Source of the DNA: Zizania palustris
Lineage: Eukaryota; Streptophyta; Magnoliopsida; Poales; Poaceae
Assembly: GCA_019279435.1 (NCBI GenBank)
Contig: JAAALK010000080.1
Coordinates: forward strand, 92,773,108 to 92,837,107
Direction of reading: 5' to 3'
DNA: 64,000 bases
Notes under the pieces: generated by a model
The model's input: only the letters and a program-made list of their open reading frames with translations
What the model was told of the DNA's origin: nothing
Database searches by the model: none
Part shown: positions 57,680 through 64,000 of the stretch, in pieces
Layout of the letters: each line of letters begins with the position of its first letter
How positions within the stretch are numbered: the stretch's first letter is position 1
Translations under genes and position numbers: made by a program

Positions 57680-59686
57680 TGTTGGACCGGAAACGGCGAC
57701 CAGAGGGGGGTGAATGGGAGCTTTTAGAATTTCGGGCTAAAAACAGCCTTCTGTTTTAGTTCTGTCTTCTGCGGAACAGGCTTCGAACACTACATTCGAA
57801 GGTCTGATTTGGAGGCGTTTTGGCAGCTCCGAACACAGGCTTCGCAGGAGCAAAAGTTCGAAGCCAAGAAAACTTCGCTCCACTCACAACCCTCGAAAAT
57901 CTACTCCGCTAAGTCAGTGCAGGCTCCGCACACAGGGTGCTTTGAGCAGGTTTCGCACTTCACCCTTCGCAAGAGTGGACACCCCACTGAGGACTTCGAC
58001 CAAGTACTTGGCAGCAGCAACTGGTGCTGGGCTTCGTACACGAAGGTCTAAACGCACACTCACAGACTTTGCTAGGTACTCAGACACGATAAAAGCGCGG
58101 GCTTCGATCAGGGCTTTGCTAGTAAGCAGCGAGGTCTCCCCTCCTGTTACACAGAGCGACAGCACACTGAAAAACACACTTCGCACAAAACACCCTTCGC
58201 CTAGACAGGCTTCGGTGCACTACAACTAGCGAGGTATGTAACACGAGCTCAAGCAAAAAGCACACAGAAGCAGGGCTTCGCCACTTGAACAAGGAACACA
58301 ATAAAAATTGAACTCTGGATGAATACAACGAAGTGTGGCTAGTATAGGAGCTCAACAGTAAATGCTCAAAGTGTTAAATGTTACCTACCGAGCCCCCATA
58401 TTTATAGCCCACAGTTCACCCAAAGGAATTGACTACTTTACCCCTAGGGTTTACATTGGTTTTGTCTCTACAGAACTGAGGGGTACAAAAGGTAGTCAAC
58501 TTTATTGGAGGCTTCTCTGTCAGCCTTTGCAGAGGGGACAGCGCTAGCTTTTTGCAGAGCAGACACTGTCAGACTTGCAGCCTTTGACCTTTCTGAAGCC
58601 CCCTTCGCACGCGAGGGGTGCGATAGCTTCGGTGAGAAGCCTTGAGCCATATGGCCTTCGCTTCACCGAAGTCAACCTTCGATACAGTGACGGTTTTGAG
58701 CCGAAGCCGTCAAAGCCCTTGGGCCTTCGCACCCACACCTCCGGAGTGGACCACCACGGCTTCAGCAGCTTCCGCCCAGCTCGAACTCCGTCAGTCCGTG
58801 TACCGAAGCCATGCAGGCCGAAGTACCACAAGACAACCACAATCCGAAGCCCAACCTTCGGAGTACCACCCTTGAAGTCCCTCCTTCGTCCAAGGCCTCC
58901 GCACGAAGCATTCCATGAGCACTTCGTTGCAGTGTCTCTCCCCGAGCACACTCCTCGACGAGCCTCACCCGGACCATGCCTTCGATGCACCTCGACTTCT
59001 GAGACCTTCGTTGGGTACCTTCGAATGTCTCCCTCCGGAGCACACTTCGAACTCCTTGCCTCCGCAGAGGACTTGATCCATCCGACTCCGAAGTCACTCC
59101 ATCCGGAGTACCTTCGAAGTGCCTCACCTCCGAGGACTTTGTCTCGGAGTACCTTCACCCGGAGCCACGCTCCGCACTTACTGCCTTCACCCTGGCGCAC
59201 CTCGACCTGAGGACCGACCCAGACCCCTTCGCAGCCAGCGTGACGGAGCTCCCTGCTCCCCTGGCATCGAGCCTCCCGCTTGACCCAGGTTCACCTGCCG
59301 CGAACCTGTCCGTCGCCTCCGAAGTCCCTGCGCACCACAGACAAACAGACAAGTGTGTCCAGTACTCCGGAGAACTCTCCGGGTTAGCACCCTCCGGTAC
59401 ACCCTCCGGTGTACGACCCAAAGTACCGAAGCCTTCGGTATACACCCAGTCATCGTGTACTGTCGAACCCCTCCGACAAGCACACTCCGCTGCAACAGCT
59501 GCAACAACCAAACCACCGAACACCCTTCGGTGATACCACCTCCGAACACCCTTCGGAGAAACCACCTCCGAACACCCTTCGGAGGTCCAACCTCCGAACC
59601 CCCTTCGGAAGGTACCCCTTCGAAACAGAAGTTAAAAGCCTGTCAATCACTCATCACAAACACTGAAACCAACCCTTGGTTTCTCA
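57680..59686 (-). repeat. LTR of Copia element K (about 2.0 kb)
   Basis: Plus-strand edges TGTTGGACCGGAAACGG and CTTGGTTTCTCA. TATA box (GGGCTATAAATATGGGG on the minus strand) at about 58395-58410. The 5' half on the minus strand is dense in CCTTCGG/CCGAAG and CCTCCGG words, including a short tandem run CCGAACACCCTTCGG at 59515-59605. No gene. Confidence 0.8.
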
Positions 59687-60479
59687 ATCTCTCCCTTGAT
59701 GAGTGCATTGACAACCAAATTCAAGTTCAAGAAAATTTAAAAAATTTCAGCACACAAGTGACCATAAAAACTCAGAAACGAGCCAAATCATGTCACTTGA
59801 TAAAAGAATTTTCCTCCTCCTTTTCAAAAGAGTAAAAGCCCTTTCGGAAAATCTTCCCTTTTTCAAGATAAAAACTCCCCCTGAGTTAATTTCCCCCCTT
59901 TTTGCAACAAAGAACCTTCTCCCCCTTTATGTCAAATTTTCTCCCCCTTTGGAAATTATACCCCCTTGCGGCAGAGAACGTAGCAAGTCTCTCCCCCTTT
60001 GGCAATGCAAGCATCAAGGAGCATGAAAAAGATGCATAGCGTGGAAATGAGCAGAATTGCAAAGACATATAAAGCAAAAATATGCCAACAATAACACCAA
60101 TGATCATGGGCTTAGCTCAAATTAATATTCTCTAAAAACATGATGTAGCATGTGATTTGATCATTTTTGAAATAAAAGCATCACCACTTAGTCAAGGAAA
60201 TTAGACAAGTAAGAGCAGGGACTGCGCAAAGCTAGTCAATTTCTACTCTAGACAGACAAGTCCGGTTCAAATGGAGCATGAAAAGCAAACTTGAGGATCA
60301 ATGAATTGTGTTGTTCTTTTCTTAGTGTCAGGGGTTATTTGTTTGTCCACCTTATACTTTCCAATCAGGCCAAGCCTAGGCATGAAAGCCATTAGAAGCT
60401 TAAAGCAATGATTTTAGCAAACACTACACTATTCTAGTTCAGACCAATGTGCAATGGTAAGCGGTCTAGAATAGGGTAG
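59687..60479 (-). mobile_element. 3' internal end of a second Copia copy, next to K's LTR
   Basis: The minus strand shows CTCATCAAGGGAGAGATTG entering the LTR, preceded by several AAAGGGGGAGA-type tracts (59905-60000). These are marks of a Copia 3' internal end, so the LTR at 57680-59686 serves as 3' LTR of this piece and 5' LTR of K. Beyond the tracts there is an AT-rich spacer without coding similarity up to the start of Gypsy remnant L. The outer boundary is approximate. Confidence 0.6.
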
Positions 60480-62661
60480 TGCGACAAACAAACCCTCCTT
60501 CTATCTTGCATCGGTGTCTAATTCAGTGGGATGGCGATGATGTGGAGGTTGTACCAGCTGACACTTCAGCACAAGTTGCTTTGACCAATGTGTCCATATA
60601 CGCCATCCATGAGAAGGTAGAGTGTCTGTTTTGGAGAGACCTCTCCGACTTTGATTTTGTCAGTCTGTTTGAGGGGAGGTTTGTTCCCATTTCTGTAAAG
60701 CCGATTGGTGTAGCTCGTCTGTCTCTAAACTAGTTTTCATGTCAGGCAGAAGCAATCTTGATTGGCTAATGTCTCGTGTAGAGCAATATCGGTCTTCTAA
60801 AGATGGTATCACTAATGCCATTGAAGATTTTAGCGAAGTAGAGAAGTTAGCTCAAGGTTTTGCGTCGGCCGACCCGTTAGAAGAAGTAGACATATGAGAT
60901 GGTAGTGTTCCAAGGCCAACTTTTGCAAATCAAAACTTACAAGCCAATGATAAGGCTGAAGTACTAAAATTCCTTCGGTCGTATGTTGATTGCTTCGCAT
61001 GGGAGTATAGTGATATGTGAGGACTTAGCCGCGAGCTCGTGGAGCATTGGTTGCCTATCAAACCCAGGTTTAGGCCTCATAAGTAGCCCCCTTGATGCTT
61101 TATTTCGGCCATGTATGACTGAGTTAAAGAAGAGATAGAATAGTTACTAAAGGATGAGTTTATTAGGCCATGAATGTATGCTGAATGTGTTTCTAACATT
61201 GGGCATGTTGAGAAGAAAGGGAGTGGCAAGATTCGTGTGTGTATTGATTCCAGGGACTTGAACAAGGCCACTATAAAGGACGAGTATCCAATGCTGATAG
61301 CCGACATATTGATCAATAATGCTTTAGGACACAAGGTACTAAGTTTTCTTGATGGTAATGCTGGTTACAATAAAATTTTCATGACTAAATAGGATGTTTA
61401 CAAAATGGCCTTTAGAAGTCCTGATTTTGTCAGTTTGTTTGAGTGGGTAGTGATGAGTTTTGGCTTGAAGAATGCTGGTGCTACTTATCAACATGCTATG
61501 AATTTGATCTTTCATGACTTGTTAGGATTTATGTTAAAAGTTTACATAGATGATGTTGTGGTCAAATCGGATGTTATGGGTAACTATTTAGCCGATTTGA
61601 GAGTTGCTTTTGAAAGAATGCGTTTGTATGGCTTGAAGATGAACCTACTCAAGTGTGCTTTTGGCATGTCGGTGGGTAAGTTCTTAGGATTCATGATTCA
61701 TGAGAGAGGTATTAAAATCGATCCTAAGATACTTGAGAAGATTAGAGAGTTTGAAGCACCGACATGCAAGAGAGATGTCTAGAAATTGCTAGGCAAGGTA
61801 AATTATTTGCATCGCTTCATATTTAACTTGTCTGACAAGATTGATGCTTTTGTCCCTATACTTCGGCTAAAGAATCAAGACGAATTCACTTGGGGGACAA
61901 GTTAGCAATGTGCTTTTGACCAAATCAAGAAGTATTTATCATCACCACCGGTGGTAAGAGCACCAAGAGCTAGAATTACATTTCGGCTATATGTTGTTGC
62001 AGAGGATAGTATGATAGGAGCTGTGTTAATTCAAGAGGTGAAAGAGAAGGAGTACATCATCACGATCTTGAGTCACCGCCTATTGGATGTCGAGATGAGG
62101 TACATGTTTTTATAGCATTTATGTTCATCACTTTACTATGCATGTACCAAACTTCGACACTATCTTCTATCTAGCACATGTAATGTTACTTGTTAGTCCG
62201 GTGTTATAAAGTACATGTTGCAAAAGTCGATCCTAAGTGGGAGCATCGGAAAGTGGGATTATGCTTTAATTGAGTATGATTTGGCATATGAACCCTTGAA
62301 ATCTATGAAAGGCAAAATTGTCGCAAACTTTATAGTTGATCACTATGTAGATGTCAATTGGAGTAATGACACTACTCTAGTTGAAGTAGTGCCATGGAAA
62401 CTTTACTTTGATGGTTCGAATTGCAAGAATGGATAAGGTGTTGGAGTGGTTCTCATATCGCCTAGCAGCATAAGTTTTGAGAAATCGGCCCATTTAGAAT
62501 TCCCTTGCACTAATAATCAAGCCGAATATGAAGCTTTATTGCTAGGACTTGAACTTTTAGAATCCATGGGTGTCAAATATGTTCATGCATATGGTTATTC
62601 TCTATTAGTTGTGAAACAAGTAGCTAAAGAGGCTCAATGCTTCAACAGTTTATTAAATAGC
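60480..62661 (+). pseudogene. pol: Decayed Gypsy pol of the E family (element L)
   Basis: The plus strand keeps the protease-RT linker (QWDGDDVEVVPADTSA, DFDFVSLFEGRFVPI), RT (SGKIRVCIDSRDLNKATIKD, LSFLDGNAGYN, the catalytic YIDDVVVKS near 61545), the connection region and RNase H (KLYFDGSNCKNG, CTNNQAEYEALLLGLELL). It aligns with E from about 31200 to 29050. At least a dozen in-frame stops. It breaks off in RNase H at CFNSLLNS where element G's LTR starts. Neither LTR nor gag is present. Confidence 0.9.
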
Positions 62662-63676
62662 TGTTGTAGCAATTTTGTTAGCTACAACACAGGTTTAGTA
62701 TGTGTGTATTCGGAGTGTAAAATGAACCTCGAAGGGCTCTCTCAGAGGGAGAAAGGATTTATACTGGTTTGGACCTCCCTTAGGGGATAATAGCCCTACG
62801 TCTAGTTTGTGGTGGATTTGGCATGGTATGCCTCGGTATGGAGTGGTAAGCTCCAGGGTCTCATGGCCCTGGAGAAGGTACCTTGCTACAAGGGCTTGGC
62901 CCTGCTTTTATAGGCACGCAGGCCTTAAGAAAAAGACCAAAATGCCCTCTATAAGCCCTAGGCTCATAGGGGTAAAAAGGGAAAAAGGAGCTAGCTACTG
63001 TACAAAAGTGCTTTACAGCTTTACAGACGTGTCAGACAATGTCACACTTTGACAAGCTAAACTGACATACCAGGGGCGGAGGGGCCCCCGGTATGGCTTC
63101 TACACTGTAGCGAGGCGTAGATATTTCTTGAGCTTAGGAGTAAGGGCCAGAGCTCTTCTGGCGGAGGCTGCGAAGGAGGCTTCAAAATACACTCTGAAGG
63201 GGGCTTCGAAGCATACTCCGAACGGGGCTCCGAACTGGGCTCCGAATTGGGGTCTCGGAGACTTGGCTTTGAACTGGCCGGATAAGGGTCCGGAGACTAG
63301 CTCTGAGGAGCTCCTGAAGGGGGGCTCGAAGGCTAACTTCGAACAGAGCCCGAAGGTTAACTCCGAGCAAGGCTCGAAGGCTAACTCCGAACAAGGCCCT
63401 GTAGGCTGGCTTCGAAGTTCAGCCTGAGACCTAGCTTCTGGCTATCTTCAAGGAATCTTGAGGGCTTCGCTCCGGAGGGCTCTGAGGGACCTCGCTCCAG
63501 AGGGCTTCGATGGGGCTCGGGGGCTTCGCCCTAGCAAGCTCCGAAGTGAACCTTGAGGCTTGAAAACAACTTCTTTGGGAAGATACAGGCTTCGACAGTG
63601 TTGGGCTCTAGGCCGAAGGCTGTCGGAGGCTGACGTCATATGGCCCCTGTTCAAGGGACAAACTATTCCCCCAACA
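62662..63676 (-). repeat. 3' LTR of element G (1015 bp)
   Basis: The minus strand runs from TGTTGGGGGAATAGTTTGTC to GCTACAACA. TATA box CCTATAAAAGCAGGGCCAAG lies near 62900-62925 as in F. At 63170-63420 there is a diverged array of units around CTCCGAACAAGGCTCGAAGG, taking the place of F's GGAGGCC array. Confidence 0.88.
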
Positions 63677-63690
63677 GTAGCCCCTCACGT
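63677..63690 (-). other. Polypurine tract of element G
   Basis: The minus strand reads CGTGAGGGGCTAC directly before the LTR; same core as in C, D and F. Confidence 0.75.
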
Positions 63691-63968
63691 GCAGGCCTTC
63701 GGGATGAAGGGGTGTGCGCGCCCTTGGGACAAATGACCCAAAAATTATAACTTTAGAGAAAACATGCCTTCGGAGCTTGGACCGAAGGTGACTTCGAAAT
63801 TCGCAAGTAAAAACTGCCTGCATCAGCTATCAGAATGACCTCGGGGAGATTAACTGGCTCCACAACGGCTAGAAAATTGACCGTTACCCCACGCTGGGCC
63901 GCTTCGCCTTCACTGGAGGCCCACCTGCCAGTGGGTTCGGCCCACGAACCGTCAGAATTCTTATCGCC

Positions 63969-63976
63969 TATAAATA
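63969..63976 (+). promoter_or_regulatory. TATA box of element G's antisense gene
   Basis: CGCCTATAAATAGGAG followed by TTACCTCGTGCGGC, the same arrangement as upstream of F's antisense gene. The upstream segment (GTGGGTTCGGCCCACGA, CCGTCAGAATTCTTA) also parallels F (GGGCTCGGCCCATGA). The gene itself starts beyond the window. Confidence 0.7.
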
Positions 63977-64000
63977 GGAGTTTACCTCGTGCGGCTTCGA

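Larger units (their letters stand above)
54339..59686 (-). mobile_element. Element K: Copia (SIRE/Maximus-like) 5' half
   Basis: Minus-oriented: LTR (57680-59686), iMet primer site, long gag, protease, and integrase up to the SDNGT core motif at the gap. RT, RNase H and 3' LTR are not visible. The order integrase before RT, the long coiled-coil Gag and the 2-kb LTR are typical of the SIRE/Maximus group. Confidence 0.88.
62662..64000 (-). mobile_element. Element G: 3' end of an F-related element
   Basis: Minus-oriented, running off the right edge: 3' LTR 62662-63676, polypurine tract, then the upstream region and TATA box of a plus-strand antisense gene. The left flank ATAGC should recur beyond the window. 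LTR ends, polypurine tract and promoter parallel element F. Whether G has gag-pol cannot be seen. Confidence 0.85.

Noticed and set aside
59687..60479. Possible envelope-like gene at a Copia 3' end
   Set aside because: SIRE-type elements can carry such a gene here, but no long frame or membrane segment is visible, only AT-rich spacer and polypurine tracts.
1..64000. tRNA or rRNA genes and microRNA precursors
   Set aside because: No cloverleaf or rRNA-like sequence was recognised by eye; tRNA-like matches are primer-binding sites only.

Overview
This window looks like intergenic heterochromatin from a plant, most likely a grass. It is essentially wall-to-wall LTR retrotransposons nested in one another. 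I found no host gene, rRNA, tRNA or CRISPR array. The plant/grass assignment rests on the element types: Tat-like Gypsy elements that carry an extra antisense gene of the 'putative gypsy type transposon' family (Pfam Transposase_28, recognised from memory), SIRE/Maximus-like Copia, and a Del/Tekay-like gag-only element. The species cannot be told from the sequence.

Layout, left to right. 1-12811 holds three copies of one Tat-like Gypsy family with 495-bp LTRs: A (minus, gag-pol), inserted into C (plus, only its antisense gene and 3' LTR visible), which is itself inserted into the antisense gene of D. 12812-14690 holds an LTR and leader of a minus-oriented element (M) and a Gypsy protease scrap (O). 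14690-24339 is a minus-oriented Copia 3' LTR (J) split by F, a complete 7.3-kb element at 15076-22353. 24340-44225 is a minus-oriented gag-only element (I) with LTRs of about 3.8 kb. Its 3' LTR holds the complete Gypsy element E (25595-36269), whose integrase is split by solo LTR N. I's 5' LTR is cut by B (44226-54238), a gag-pol element of the A/C/D family followed by its antisense gene. A 100-N gap (54239-54338) separates B from a minus Copia element K (54339-59686). Beyond it come a second Copia 3' end (59687-60479), a decayed Gypsy pol of the E family (L, 60480-62661) and the 3' LTR plus antisense-gene promoter of G, a minus-oriented relative of F (62662-64000).

How the parts work together. 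The A-D family has LTR, gag, protease, RT, RNase H and integrase on one strand. An independent multi-exon gene lies on the opposite strand between integrase and 3' LTR, with its own TATA box next to the 3' LTR. The two transcription units converge on a tandem-repeat spacer. Nearly all gag-pol copies are broken.

The standout is F. It has perfect structural hallmarks (5-bp duplication TGCAT, two 1070-bp LTRs with about four differences by eye, PBS, polypurine tract) and no gag-pol. It nevertheless keeps an apparently intact five-exon antisense gene whose intron phases match the decayed copies in C and D. F is therefore a young non-autonomous retrotransposon whose only gene is the antisense one. 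G appears to be a relative. A second pattern is that several families here are peppered with their own short palindromic 'words', including inside coding sequence.
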